From UBA6614 sp002433235 (GTDB lineage: Bacteria > Verrucomicrobiota > Verrucomicrobiia > Limisphaerales > UBA1100), in assembly GCA_002433235.1 (NCBI GenBank), contig DJHS01000059.1:5054-69053 (forward strand): DNA of 64,000 bases, written 5' to 3'. This document shows, one piece after another, positions 27,684-36,734 of this stretch. The stretch's first letter is position 1, and each line of letters begins with the position of its first letter. The position numbers and the translations under genes are program-made. A model generated the notes under the pieces. That model made no database searches. It was given only the letters and a program-made list of their open reading frames with translations, and was not told the origin of the DNA.

Positions 27684-29342
27684 ATGCGTCTGGAAATCCC
27701 CTGTTTGGTTCTGCTTCTTTTGGCTCAAACCCTTCCCGCCGCGCAACACGGTGCGGTGGCCACAGTGGACCCAATTGCCACCGATGCCGCCGTAGCAGCC
27801 ATGAAAAAGGGAGGCAACGCCATCGATGGCGCCGTGGCCGCGGGCCTCACCTTGGGCGTCGTCAATGGCTACAACTCCGGCATCGGCGGCGGCTGTTTCA
27901 TGATGCTCCGCCTTGCCAATGGAAAAATCATAGCCATCGACGGCCGGGAAACTGCTCCAGCCGCCGCACGCCGGGACATGTACCTTCGGGACGGCAAGCC
28001 CGATACCCAAGCCAGCAAGGTCGGCGCCTTGGCCAGTGGTGTACCCGGCGCCTTGGCCGCCTATGACCACGCCTTGAAACACCACGGCAAGCTCCCTCTC
28101 AAGTGGCATCTGGAGAACGCCGCGCGCATTGCCGAAATGGGATTTAAAATCCCCCCTGCCTACGCGGGGCGCATTAAAGCCAATGCACCGAATTTGCGCA
28201 GATTTAAATCAAGCGCTGCATTGCTCCTGGATGCCAAGAGCGTTCCCCTTCAAACTGGCACATTGCTCCGCCAGCCTGAACTTGCGGCTACCTACCGCGC
28301 CATTGCTCGCGAGGGCATCGGCTGGTTTTACGGCGGCCCCTTTGCCAAGACCACGGAGAATTGGATGCGCGCCAATGGCGGCATCCTTACCGCGGGTGAT
28401 TTTCGGAATTACAAGGTCAAGCGCCGTGAGCCCATCCGCACCACTTATCGAGGCTACGAGATTGCGGGCATGCCCCCGCCCAGCTCGGGCGGTGTGCATG
28501 TCGGCCAAATCTTAAACATCCTCGAGAATTTTTCCGTCCATGCCATGGAGCCCAACTCGGCTGATTTCATTCACTTGACCGCCGAGTCCATGAAGCTCGC
28601 CTTTGCCGACCGCGCCCATTGGCTGGGGGACGCCGATTTCGCCCCCGTGCCTCGCGGGCTTGTCGACAAGAAATACAGTGCCAAACTCGCCAAGCAAATT
28701 CGAATGGACCGGGCGATTGACGTAAAAACCCACGGCCAACCGCCAAGGTCAACGGATGATCTCTTTAACAAACACACCACCCATTTCTCAGTCGCCGACC
28801 ATGGAGGTAACTGGGTGGCCTGCACCGCCACCATTAACACCCATTTCGGCAGCAAAGTCATCATCCCCGGCACCGGCGTTTTCATGAACAACGAAATGGA
28901 CGACTTTTCCGTCGCACCCGGTACTCCAAACGCGTTCGGCCTCATCGGTGCCGAAGCTAACGCCATTGTCCCGGGCAAACGACCTCTTTCCAGCATGAGC
29001 CCAACGATTGTTCTGAAGGACGGACAGCCCATCCTCGCCGTGGGCGCCGCCGGCGGCCCGACCATTATCACTCAAACCCTCCTGACCATCATACACACCC
29101 TCGACTTCAATCGGCCCTTGAAGGAAGCCTTGGCCCAACCCCATTTCCATCATCAATGGCGCCCCAATGGCATTCGGATTGAGAAACAGGCCGAGGCCAA
29201 CGTACTGGCTGAATTGAAACGGCGCGGCCACAAGCTGCAAATCGTGCAGTCCATGGGCGCCACCCAAGCCGTCAGCCGAATGCGAGGAAAGCTTGAAGCC
29301 GCCCATGACCCCCGGCTGAAAGGTAAGGCGGTGGACTTTTGA
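27684..29342 (+). CDS. ggt: Gamma-glutamyltransferase (glutathione hydrolase)
   Basis: Starting at ATG 27684 the 552-residue precursor has a signal peptide (MRLEIPCLVLLLLAQTLPAAQ), so it acts in the periplasm. It cleaves or transfers gamma-glutamyl groups from glutathione and related compounds. The large-subunit motifs GGNAIDGAVAAGLTLGVVN, GIGGGCFMML and the glutamate-binding GRETAP are present. The autoprocessing and catalytic threonine is the first T in HTTHFSVAD (about residue 365), followed by PGTGVFMNNEMDDFS and RPLSSMSPTIV, typical of the small subunit. An AGGA ribosome-binding site sits 8 bases upstream. It has no obvious operon partner; the 5-oxoprolinase of the same window could use the gamma-glutamyl cycle products. 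Confidence 0.93.
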   Translation: MRLEIPCLVLLLLAQTLPAAQHGAVATVDPIATDAAVAAMKKGGNAIDGAVAAGLTLGVVNGYNSGIGGGCFMMLRLANGKIIAIDGRETAPAAARRDMYLRDGKPDTQASKVGALASGVPGALAAYDHALKHHGKLPLKWHLENAARIAEMGFKIPPAYAGRIKANAPNLRRFKSSAALLLDAKSVPLQTGTLLRQPELAATYRAIAREGIGWFYGGPFAKTTENWMRANGGILTAGDFRNYKVKRREPIRTTYRGYEIAGMPPPSSGGVHVGQILNILENFSVHAMEPNSADFIHLTAESMKLAFADRAHWLGDADFAPVPRGLVDKKYSAKLAKQIRMDRAIDVKTHGQPPRSTDDLFNKHTTHFSVADHGGNWVACTATINTHFGSKVIIPGTGVFMNNEMDDFSVAPGTPNAFGLIGAEANAIVPGKRPLSSMSPTIVLKDGQPILAVGAAGGPTIITQTLLTIIHTLDFNRPLKEALAQPHFHHQWRPNGIRIEKQAEANVLAELKRRGHKLQIVQSMGATQAVSRMRGKLEAAHDPRLKGKAVDF

Positions 29343-29353
29343 TTCTACCCAGC

Positions 29354-29380
29354 AAAAAAAGGCGGACACTTGTCCGCCTT
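29354..29380 (-). terminator. Intrinsic terminator of the rpsP-khpA-trmD-rplS operon
   Basis: A 10-bp stem AAGGCGGACA / TGTCCGCCTT with a 2-base loop, followed on the minus strand by seven T. It starts 25 bases after the rplS stop codon. It could also stop transcripts coming from ggt, which converges here. Confidence 0.9.
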
Positions 29381-29405
29381 CAAATAAACGAAATCGCGCC
29401 CAAGC

Positions 29406-29756
29406 CTACTTGAGCTCCTTCACGGTCATCGCGCGCTTGCCGATACGGCCGCGGAGATAATTCAGCTTCGCCCGACGCACCTTGCCGCGCCGATCCACGT
29501 CCACCTTGATCACGTTGGGGCTGTTCACCGGAAATACCCGCTCCACGCCCTGACCATAGCTGATGCGCCGCACCGTGAACGTCGCGTTCAGCCCGCGGCC
29601 GCGCCGGCCAATCACAATGCCCTGAAACACCTGTGTCCGCTCTTTGTCGCCCTCCTTCACGCGCGAGTGCACCTTCACGGTGTCACCCACGTTGAAGTCC
29701 AGCGGCGCCTCGCGGTATTGTTCCGCCTCAATTTTGTCAAACAGTGCCTGGCTCAT
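29406..29756 (-). CDS. rplS: 50S ribosomal protein L19
   Basis: 116 residues of the normal L19 length, with FNVGDTVKVHSRVKEGDKER near residue 22, QVFQGIVIGRRGRG, TFTVRRISYGQGVERVFP and the basic C-terminus RRAKLNYLRGRIGKRAM. L19 sits at the 30S-50S interface. Last gene of the rpsP operon, 14 bases after trmD, and followed directly by an intrinsic terminator. Confidence 0.98.
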   Translation of the reverse strand: MSQALFDKIEAEQYREAPLDFNVGDTVKVHSRVKEGDKERTQVFQGIVIGRRGRGLNATFTVRRISYGQGVERVFPVNSPNVIKVDVDRRGKVRRAKLNYLRGRIGKRAMTVKELK

Positions 29757-29770
29757 AAATTGTCCTTTTT

Positions 29771-30451
29771 CTATTCGTCGTTGTCTTCCTCACACAAATC
29801 CGGCCGCCGCTCCCGCGTGCGCCTCTCGGCCTGTTCGCGGCGCCACTTGGCAATCTCCGCGTGATGCCCGGAGAGGAGCACTTCGGGCACCTTCATGCCC
29901 CGAAACTCCGCCGGGCGCGTGTACTGTGGATATTCCAGCAGGCCCTCGCTAAAGCTCTCCTCCGCGCTGCTGGCGTCATCACCCAGCACACCCGGTTGCA
30001 GCCGTGCTACTGCGTCGATGACCACCATCGCCGGCAACGCCCCGTTGGTCAGCACATAGTCGCCAATCGACAACTCCTCGTGTGCCAACGAGCGAATCCG
30101 TTCATCAAATCCCTCGTAACTGCCGCAAACCAGCAGCAGATGGCCCTGCCCCGACAACTCGCGGGCCGCGGCCTGTATAAAGGGCCGTCCTTGCGGTGTC
30201 ATCAGCACCACCCGCGTCTCGTCGCCGGACAACGCCTCCACCGCCTCAAAAACCGGCTCCGGCTTCAACACCATTCCCGGCCCGCCGCCGTAAGGCTCGT
30301 CATCCACAGTGCGGTGGCGGTCATGCGTCCAGTCCCGCAGATCGTGAACGGCCAGTTCCAGCAGCCCGCTTTCCCGAGCGCGCCGGAGAATGCTTTCATC
30401 CAACGGCCCCACGAACATCGCGGGAAACAACGTGAGCACATCGACCTTCAT
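29771..30451 (-). CDS. trmD: tRNA (guanine-37-N1)-methyltransferase
   Basis: Begins MKVDVLTLFPAMF when ATG 30451 is used; an in-frame ATG four codons earlier (30463) is possible. 226 residues. SPOUT-family knot motifs are present: YGGGPGMVLKPEP, VLMTPQGRPF, LLLVCGSYEGFDER, LSIGDYVLTNGALPAMVVID, and the C-terminal YTRPAEFRGMKVPEVLLSG. It methylates G37 next to the anticodon of tRNAs reading CNN or GGN-type codons, preventing frameshifts. Sits between khpA and rplS, as in other bacteria, but no rimM is present in between. Confidence 0.97.
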   Translation of the reverse strand: MKVDVLTLFPAMFVGPLDESILRRARESGLLELAVHDLRDWTHDRHRTVDDEPYGGGPGMVLKPEPVFEAVEALSGDETRVVLMTPQGRPFIQAAARELSGQGHLLLVCGSYEGFDERIRSLAHEELSIGDYVLTNGALPAMVVIDAVARLQPGVLGDDASSAEESFSEGLLEYPQYTRPAEFRGMKVPEVLLSGHHAEIAKWRREQAERRTRERRPDLCEEDNDE

Positions 30452-30485
30452 GGTGTCCGCCACCCACGCGTTTTAAAAATCCTGC

Positions 30486-30725
30486 CTAGTCGTCGTCCTC
30501 GACCAGTTCCAGCCCGCAGCGCAGTCCCTTCTTCGCGCCACCCGCCTGAAGCAGAGAACGAATCGCGTTGATCGTCACGCCCTTGCGACCAATCACCTTC
30601 GCCGCATCATCCGGAGCCACTCGAAGCTCGTAGACCGTCGAGTCGTTGCGCTCCGTCTCCGTCACACTCACGGCATCCGGCTCATCCACGAGCCCCTTCA
30701 CCACGTATTCCACAAAGTCCTGCAT
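30486..30725 (-). CDS. khpA: KH-domain RNA-binding protein KhpA (YlqC family)
   Basis: 79 residues: a single KH domain with the GxxG loop as IGRKGVTINAIRSLLQAGG and start MQDFVEYVVKGLVDEPDAV. KhpA forms a dimer or pairs with KhpB and binds structured RNAs and ribosomal or small RNAs. Placement directly after rpsP and before trmD is the usual one in Firmicutes and several other phyla. Confidence 0.93.
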   Translation of the reverse strand: MQDFVEYVVKGLVDEPDAVSVTETERNDSTVYELRVAPDDAAKVIGRKGVTINAIRSLLQAGGAKKGLRCGLELVEDDD

Positions 30726-30745
30726 CGCGTGTATGGCAAATATTA

Positions 30746-31384
30746 TTATTCCGCCGGCTTCTCGTCGGCCTTCTTCTCTTCACCAGACTCAGGCTCATCC
30801 GCCTTCGCCTCCTCCGTGGGAGTCTCATCCTCGGCATTCTCCTCTTCAGCAGCGGGGGCCTCGGCTGTTTCCTCAGCGGGAGTTTCCTCTTCGGCTTCCG
30901 CCTTTTCTGGGGCGGCCTCCTCGACGGGAGACTCTTCCTCAATTTTCGCTTGTTCCGGGGCAGTCGCCGACTCCTCGGCGGCTGGAGTCCCCTCCGTTGC
31001 CTCGGCGGCAACAACCGCTTCCTCAGCCTTGGGCTCTTCCGCAGCGGGGGCCTTGGCCGTTTCCTTGGGGGGGGGAGCCTCTTCCTTGGGCGGCTCCGGC
31101 TTCTTCTTCGGCTTCGCCTCCGGCAACTCTAACCCTTGCGCCGTGCGCCGGGCCTTGCGGATGATGCTCCTGACCGTGTCGCTGGGCTGCGCGCCAACTC
31201 CCAGCCAGTACTCCGCCCGCTCCAGGTTCAGCTTGTAGTTCTCAGCCTCCTGCCGCAACGGCCAATAGGTACCCAGTTCCTCGATGTTGTGCCCATCGCG
31301 CGGGCTCCGGCCATCCGCCACTACAATGCGATGCACCGGGGAATTCCGCATGCCGACTCGTTTCAATCTGATTTTAACAGCCAT
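30746..31384 (-). CDS. rpsP: 30S ribosomal protein S16 with long acidic Ala/Glu/Pro C-terminal extension
   Basis: The first 88 residues are an ordinary S16 (MAVKIRLKRVGMRNSPVHRI, VVADGRSPRDGHNIEELGTY, AEYWLGVGAQPSDTVRSI). Typical S16 ends there, at 80-90 residues. Here the frame continues for about 124 residues of low-complexity sequence made of Glu, Ala, Pro, Lys and Thr (KKKPEPPKEEAPPPKETAK and many AEE/PAEE repeats), reaching 212 residues. The reading frame is open with no internal stop, and the composition (acidic, disordered) is consistent through the tail. First gene of the operon; a 172-base gap separates it from the divergent PQQ-like gene. Confidence 0.95.
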   Translation of the reverse strand: MAVKIRLKRVGMRNSPVHRIVVADGRSPRDGHNIEELGTYWPLRQEAENYKLNLERAEYWLGVGAQPSDTVRSIIRKARRTAQGLELPEAKPKKKPEPPKEEAPPPKETAKAPAAEEPKAEEAVVAAEATEGTPAAEESATAPEQAKIEEESPVEEAAPEKAEAEEETPAEETAEAPAAEEENAEDETPTEEAKADEPESGEEKKADEKPAE

Positions 31385-31556
31385 GACAAATCACACTCCG
31401 CCGCCTCCAGACGGCCAAAAAAGAGCGGGGAATTTAGGCACACCCACGGCCCTTGGCAAGAGGGAAATGCGGGAAAATTACCACCGGCCCGGCCCCTTCT
31501 CGTTGCCCCCTCCAAAAAACATTGCCCCGCTCCAGCCCATCACGGAGACTTTGCCC

Positions 31557-32816
31557 ATGCGTTACCTTGCCCTCCTCGTCCTTGCGCTTCCCTTGGCCAC
31601 CGCCGAAAACTGGCCTCAATTCCGCGGCCCACACGGCAACGGCCACGCCGATGCCAACGGATTGCCCTTGGAATGGGGACCGGAGAAGAACATCAAGTGG
31701 CGCGTCCCCATTCATGGCAAAGGTTGGTCCAGTCCTGTTGTTTGGGGCGAACAGGTTTGGCTGACCACGGCAACGCCGGATGGCAAGCAGCTTTCCGTCC
31801 TGTGTCTCGACCGCGAATCCGGCCGCGTGCTGCTCGATCGCAAGCTCTTCGATGTTGCGGAGCCGCAGTTCTGCCACAAATTCAACAGCTACGCCTCCCC
31901 CACACCCGTTATTGAGGCCGGCCACGTTTACATCACTTTCGGCTCCCCCGGCATCGCCTGCATGGACACCGAAACCTTCAAGGTACTCTGGACAAGACGC
32001 AACTTTGTCTGCGACCACTTCCGCGGCTCAGGCAGTTCCCCCATCCTGTTCGGCGACCTCCTCATCAACCACCACGACGGCGCCGACCTCCAGTACGCTT
32101 TCGCTTTAAACAAAACCAACGGCCGTACCGTGTGGAATACCAAGCGCTCGGTGGATTACAAGGATCTTGGCCCCGACGGCAAACCAAAGGCTGGCGGTGA
32201 CTGGCGCAAGGCCTACGCCACTCCGCACATCGTCCAGCTCGGCGGACGCCCTGTGCTCATCAGCAGTGCTGCCAAGGCCCATTATGCCTACGAACCCGCC
32301 ACCGGCCGCGAACTGTGGCGCGTGGAGGAGCACGGCCAACATTCCTGCGGCGCGCGCCCTGTGGCCGGCCAGGGCCTCATTTACATTTCCACGGGCTATT
32401 CCAAGAGCCAAATCATGGCTCTGCGCCCCGGCGGCAAAGGCGTGGTCACCGACTCACATGTCGCATGGCGATACGCCCGCAGCGGCGCGCCCGAAAAACC
32501 GTCCCTCCTGCTGGTCGACGATCTTCTTTACATGGTGGACGACAAAGGCGGCCTGGCCACCTGTCTCGACGCCAAGACCGGCGAGGAAATCTGGAGCGAA
32601 AGACTCGGCGGCAACTACTCCGCCTCCCCTCTGTATGCCAGCGGCCGCATCCACTTCTTCAGTGAGGAAGGTAAAACCACCATCATTGCCCCCGGCCGTG
32701 AATTCAAAAAACTCGCGGCAAACACCCTCCCCGAGGGATTCATGGCCAGCCCCGCCGTCGCCGGAAAAGCCTTCTTCCTTCGCACCAAGACACACCTCTA
32801 CCGAGTCGAAAAATAA
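31557..32816 (+). CDS. Secreted PQQ-binding-like beta-propeller repeat protein
   Basis: ATG 31557 gives 419 residues with signal peptide MRYLALLVLALPLATA, directly before the family's ENWPQFRGPHGNG start; the frame upstream to 31284 overlaps rpsP and is rejected. Propeller blades follow: WSSPVVWGEQVWLTTA, LDRESGRVLLDRKLF, FGSPGIACMDTETFKVLWT, GSGSSPILFGDLLINH, LNKTNGRTVWNTKRS, CLDAKTGEEIWSERLGG. Same family as the truncated gene at the left edge. Localised to periplasm or surface. It precedes the MFS gene by 33 bases on the same strand and could be co-transcribed. Confidence 0.9.
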   Translation: MRYLALLVLALPLATAENWPQFRGPHGNGHADANGLPLEWGPEKNIKWRVPIHGKGWSSPVVWGEQVWLTTATPDGKQLSVLCLDRESGRVLLDRKLFDVAEPQFCHKFNSYASPTPVIEAGHVYITFGSPGIACMDTETFKVLWTRRNFVCDHFRGSGSSPILFGDLLINHHDGADLQYAFALNKTNGRTVWNTKRSVDYKDLGPDGKPKAGGDWRKAYATPHIVQLGGRPVLISSAAKAHYAYEPATGRELWRVEEHGQHSCGARPVAGQGLIYISTGYSKSQIMALRPGGKGVVTDSHVAWRYARSGAPEKPSLLLVDDLLYMVDDKGGLATCLDAKTGEEIWSERLGGNYSASPLYASGRIHFFSEEGKTTIIAPGREFKKLAANTLPEGFMASPAVAGKAFFLRTKTHLYRVEK

Positions 32817-32849
32817 TCCCTCGCATCCGCGCACGATGTTCAGGACCCA

Positions 32850-34169
32850 TTGAAATCAACAAATCCTGACAACCCTGCCGATCCCAGCACCAAACCCACC
32901 TGGGCGCGCTACAAGGTGCTGCTCTGGCTCGGCGGCGCCGCGACCATCGCGTACATTTGCCGCAACAGCCTCAGCGTGGCGGAAAAAGGAATCCGCGCGG
33001 ACCTCGGTCTGGACGCCTTCCAAATGGGGCTCGTGATGGGCGCCTTCCAAATTTCATATGCCCTGCTGCAAATCCCTTCGGGCCATTTTACCGACCGCCG
33101 TGGGGCTCGGGCGAGTCTGCCGGTATTTACGGTGATTTGGTCGATGGCCACGGCGGCCATGGCGGCGGTGACCAACCTCTGGCTATTAGTCGCCGCGCGA
33201 TTGTTCAACGGCGTGGGACAGGCCGGCCTGTTTCCCGCCAGCACCAACACGTTTGCCAAATGGATTCCCGAGCGTGAACGGGCGTTGGTCAACGGCAGTC
33301 TCGCCAGTTTTATGACGCTGGGCACCATCATCGGCACCGGTGTCGGCGCGTACCTCACGGCGCGCTGGGGGTGGCAGTGGATGTTTGTGATCTTCAGCTT
33401 TCCGGGCATCCTGTGGGCGGGTGGGTTTTGGTTGTGGTTTCGTGATCGGCCCGAGGAGCATTCGGCTGTAAACGTCGCTGAGGCCGAATTGATCAAGGGT
33501 AGCGATTCCGAGGGGAACACTGACACCGGCGAAAAGCGCAGCTGGATCGATGTCCTGCGCAGCCCGGCTACGCGCTGGATTTGTGGCCAACAATTTTTCC
33601 GCGCCGCCGGACAGATGTTTTTCATGACGTGGTTCCCGACCTTTCTGATTGAGCGGTACAATATGGATCTCGTGGAGGCGGGTTTGTCCACTGTGGTCAC
33701 GCAGATTCCGCTACTTGCCGGCAGCCTCATCGGAGGTGGCATTGTCGATGGCATTTTCCGTCGCACAGGCAGTCGCACCGCTTCGCGCAAAGGTGTGTCC
33801 ATCGTGTCCATGCTGTTGTGTACCGCGCTGGTGGCAGGGGCTTATTTTGTAAAAGACCCGAAGGTGGCCATCACGCTCATCGGCATCGGTGCCTTCTTCA
33901 TCGGCACGGCCGGGCCGGCGGGTTACACCATTACCATCGATATGGGCGGGAAACACGTGGCCACGTTGTTTTCCACCATGAACATGTTCGGCAACCTCGG
34001 TGCGTTGCTGTTTCCGATTGTGGTGGGCGCCATCATCGCAGCGACCGGAAACTGGGATCAGGTATTGATTCTTTTTGGCGCGCTTTATCTCGCGTCCGCA
34101 TTCTGCTGGTGGCGCCTGCGGCCGGACGGTACTGTCTTCGACCAGATTCCCGATGCAAACGCACGTTAA
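32850..34169 (+). CDS. MFS transporter, anion/sugar-acid type
   Basis: 439 residues with about 12 predicted membrane segments. After an N-terminal tail comes WARYKVLLWLGGAATIAYIC, the signature loop GHFTDRRGARASLPV between helices 2 and 3, and later LVNGSLASFMTLGTIIGTGVG and YTITIDMGGKHVATLFSTMN. It resembles the anion:cation symporter group that takes up hexuronates, galactonate and glucarate. The start is TTG at 32850 because the nearby ATG at 32836 is out of frame. It opens a four-gene operon with overlapping ends; this supports uptake of an acid sugar for the dehydratase and aldolase below. Substrate not proven. Confidence 0.85.
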   Translation: MKSTNPDNPADPSTKPTWARYKVLLWLGGAATIAYICRNSLSVAEKGIRADLGLDAFQMGLVMGAFQISYALLQIPSGHFTDRRGARASLPVFTVIWSMATAAMAAVTNLWLLVAARLFNGVGQAGLFPASTNTFAKWIPERERALVNGSLASFMTLGTIIGTGVGAYLTARWGWQWMFVIFSFPGILWAGGFWLWFRDRPEEHSAVNVAEAELIKGSDSEGNTDTGEKRSWIDVLRSPATRWICGQQFFRAAGQMFFMTWFPTFLIERYNMDLVEAGLSTVVTQIPLLAGSLIGGGIVDGIFRRTGSRTASRKGVSIVSMLLCTALVAGAYFVKDPKVAITLIGIGAFFIGTAGPAGYTITIDMGGKHVATLFSTMNMFGNLGALLFPIVVGAIIAATGNWDQVLILFGALYLASAFCWWRLRPDGTVFDQIPDANAR

Positions 34170-35559
34170 TACTCCGCAAAGCCGCTGCCAGTTTGGCATG
34201 GCCCATGGCGACATCACGCCACCGGTGGAGATTTACTATCGCATGTGGGGTGCGGCCACGCAGGATCACGCCACGGGAGTGCATCGTCCACTGCGGACCA
34301 CGGTGACCGTCATGGCCCCGCTTGAAGATGGAAGCCGGCAATTCATCATCGCGCTCGATCACTGTGTGATGGGTCGGCGCGAAATGGATGGTTTGCTCGA
34401 GACCGTGAGTGCTGCTGCGGATATTCCGCGTGAGGAATTGTTTGTCGTTTTTTCACACACCCATGCCGCGGGCTTGATGGGGCTGGAACGAAGCGATCTG
34501 CCGGGCGGCGAGCTCATTGCCCCTTACCTGGAACAGTTGGGCCAGACGGTTTCCCGATTGGCCATCGAGGCGCGCGAAAGCATGCAGTCGGCCACCATTA
34601 TCTACGGAACGGGCCGTTGCGATCTGGCGGCGCATCGAGATTTTTGGGATCCGGAAAACGAGACGTGGATCTGTGGTTTTCATCCGAATACCCCGGCCGA
34701 TGACACGGTGCTCGTTGCGCGTGTCCAAGATACCGACGGCGCCTTGCTGGCTACGTTGGTCAATTACGCCTGTCACCCCACCACGTTGGCTTGGGAAAAC
34801 ACGTTGATCAGTCCGGATTATCCCGGCGCGATGCGAGAAACGATTGAGAATGCCACGGGCGTGCCGTGCTTGTTCCTGCAGGGCGCGAGCGGCGAGCTGG
34901 GGCCGGTGGAGGGTTTTGTCGGCGATGTGGCGGTGGCCGATCGCAATGGCCGGCAACTGGGCCACGCAGCGCTCAGTGTATTGGAATCTTTGCCCGCACC
35001 GGAAACGCGTTTTGTATATCGTGGGCCGGTGGTGTCCGGGGCCACGCTGGGAGATTGGCGTCACGAGCCATTGCCTGAAAGCCAATCGCAAGCCAACGCG
35101 GATTGGCAACTGGACCGCCGGGAGATTCCGTTGCCCATTCTTCCTAGCACGCCATCCGTGGAACAGGTGCAGGCCGAGCTGGCCGACTGGGAGGCCAAGG
35201 ATACGCCCGATGCCCGCGCCATGGCTGAGCGCAAACGGCGCATGTTGCATCGGCTGGATCAGCTGCCGGCCGGCGATGCTTTTCCCATCGAATCAGTCGT
35301 CCTCAAAATCGGCGGCGCGGTTTGGGTCATTTTGCAGGGGGAATTTTACAGTGTGTTACAGACGGCTTTGCGCGAGCGATTTCCCGACACGCCGATCATC
35401 GTGGCCACCATCGCCAGTCACTGGGGGGCCAGCTACCTGCCGCCGCGAGAGTTGTACGGGAAAGGAATTTATCAGGAGAGCATCGCGATCGTGGCTGAGG
35501 GCGGGTTGGAAACGGTCATTGAAAAAACCGGCGACACCATTGCATCCATGTTGAAATGA
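34153..35559 (+). CDS. Neutral/alkaline ceramidase-like N-terminal domain hydrolase
   Basis: ATG 34153 overlaps the end of the MFS gene by 17 bases and gives 468 residues; the longer frame to 34075 is disfavoured. The beginning MAHGDITPPVEIYYRMWG and GVHRPLRTTVTVMAP match the N-terminal domain of neutral/alkaline non-lysosomal ceramidases, and FSHTHAAGL and NYACHPTTL provide candidate zinc-binding histidines. There is no signal peptide, and the C-terminal ceramidase domain is absent. In PVC and related bacteria such short versions occur in many sugar-utilisation operons, so a hydrolase role on a carbohydrate-linked amide or ester is more plausible than ceramide breakdown. Overlaps the next gene by four bases. 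Confidence 0.8.
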   Translation: MQTHVNTPQSRCQFGMAHGDITPPVEIYYRMWGAATQDHATGVHRPLRTTVTVMAPLEDGSRQFIIALDHCVMGRREMDGLLETVSAAADIPREELFVVFSHTHAAGLMGLERSDLPGGELIAPYLEQLGQTVSRLAIEARESMQSATIIYGTGRCDLAAHRDFWDPENETWICGFHPNTPADDTVLVARVQDTDGALLATLVNYACHPTTLAWENTLISPDYPGAMRETIENATGVPCLFLQGASGELGPVEGFVGDVAVADRNGRQLGHAALSVLESLPAPETRFVYRGPVVSGATLGDWRHEPLPESQSQANADWQLDRREIPLPILPSTPSVEQVQAELADWEAKDTPDARAMAERKRRMLHRLDQLPAGDAFPIESVVLKIGGAVWVILQGEFYSVLQTALRERFPDTPIIVATIASHWGASYLPPRELYGKGIYQESIAIVAEGGLETVIEKTGDTIASMLK

Positions 35560-36734
35560 AAATCACTGCCATCGAAACCCACATCTGTAATGCGCGCATG
35601 CGCAACTGGCTTTTTGTCAAGGTGCTCACAGACGAGCCGGGACTCTGGGGCTGGGGCGAGGGCACGCTCGAATGGCGCACGCGCGCGGTGGCCGGTGCAG
35701 TGGAGGATGTGAGCGAGCTGCTGATCGGTGAGGATCCCAGCCGCATCGAGCACCTGTGGCAAATGATGCACCGGCAGCATTTCTGGCACGGCGATGACAT
35801 CGTCACCTCCACCGCCATCTCCGCCATCGACATCGCCTTGTGGGATATTGCCGGCAAAACGCATGGCGTGCCCTGTCACCGGCTGTGGGGCGGGCCGGTG
35901 CGTGACACGATCCGCACCTATAGCCATCTCGGCGGCGGCGACATGGAAACGTTTTACGAAACGCCCGTCCATAACGCCAAGCAGTTCGCCGACCTCGCAG
36001 CTGCGACGGTGGCCGATGGATTCACCGCGTTCAAAAGCATGGCCGTGCCGTCCACACAGCCGCTTGAAGGTCAGCAACCCATCCGCGCCGCCGAGGCGTG
36101 CGTGGCGGCCATGCGAGAGGCCGTGGGGCCGGACATCGACATCATGGTCGACTGCCATGCGCGTCCGTCGCCGGCGATGGGCCTGCAGTTCGGCAAGGCG
36201 CTGGAGCCGCACGGCCTATTTTTCTTTGAGGAACCCTGCTGGCCGGAAAGCATTGACGGCATGGCGGCGATCAACGCTGCCCTCACCACGCCCGTGGCCA
36301 CCGGCGAACGCGTTACGCGGTTGGCTGATTTCCGCGATCTCTTCAACGCGCGCGCATGCGAGGTGTGCCAGGTGGACCTCACGCACGTGGGCGGCTTCAG
36401 CGAGGCGCGGCGCGTGGCGGCGCTCTGCGAAGCGCACCGCATCTCGCTCGCGCCGCACAATCCGCAAGGGCCGGTGAGCACCGCGGCGTCTCTGGAGTTC
36501 GGCTTCAGCCAGCCAAGCTATATCATTTGCGAAACCGTCCATGGCGACGTGCCGTGGCGCGATGACATCGTGACCGAAGGGTTTACCGTGGAGAAAAAGG
36601 GCCGCCTCGTGCGCCCGAACGTAAAGCCCGGCCTCGGCATTGAATTGAACGAATCCGAAATGAAAAAGCACCCGTTCCAGCCGGAATTGCCGCAGCGCGT
36701 GTTTCTTCGCGACGGCAGTGTGGGCGACTGGTAA
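35556..36734 (+). CDS. Enolase-superfamily (mandelate racemase/galactonate dehydratase-like) enzyme
   Basis: 392 residues of a full MR-subgroup enzyme: N-terminal capping domain MKITAIETHICNARMRNWLF, ending SRIEHLWQMMHRQHFWHG, then the barrel with metal ligands in MVDCHAR, FFEEPCW and ATGER, and the conserved LAPHNPQGPVSTAASLEFG. The motifs are closest to D-galactonate dehydratase and related acid-sugar dehydratases, which remove water from C2-C3 of an aldonate to yield a 2-keto-3-deoxy acid. The overlap ATGA with the previous gene and the TAATG joint with the aldolase gene suggest translational coupling. The exact sugar acid is not known. Confidence 0.88.
   Translation: MKITAIETHICNARMRNWLFVKVLTDEPGLWGWGEGTLEWRTRAVAGAVEDVSELLIGEDPSRIEHLWQMMHRQHFWHGDDIVTSTAISAIDIALWDIAGKTHGVPCHRLWGGPVRDTIRTYSHLGGGDMETFYETPVHNAKQFADLAAATVADGFTAFKSMAVPSTQPLEGQQPIRAAEACVAAMREAVGPDIDIMVDCHARPSPAMGLQFGKALEPHGLFFFEEPCWPESIDGMAAINAALTTPVATGERVTRLADFRDLFNARACEVCQVDLTHVGGFSEARRVAALCEAHRISLAPHNPQGPVSTAASLEFGFSQPSYIICETVHGDVPWRDDIVTEGFTVEKKGRLVRPNVKPGLGIELNESEMKKHPFQPELPQRVFLRDGSVGDW

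Noticed and set aside
31284..31556. N-terminal extension of the PQQ-like protein
   Set aside because: Overlaps the rpsP start, lacks a signal peptide, while ATG 31557 is followed directly by one.
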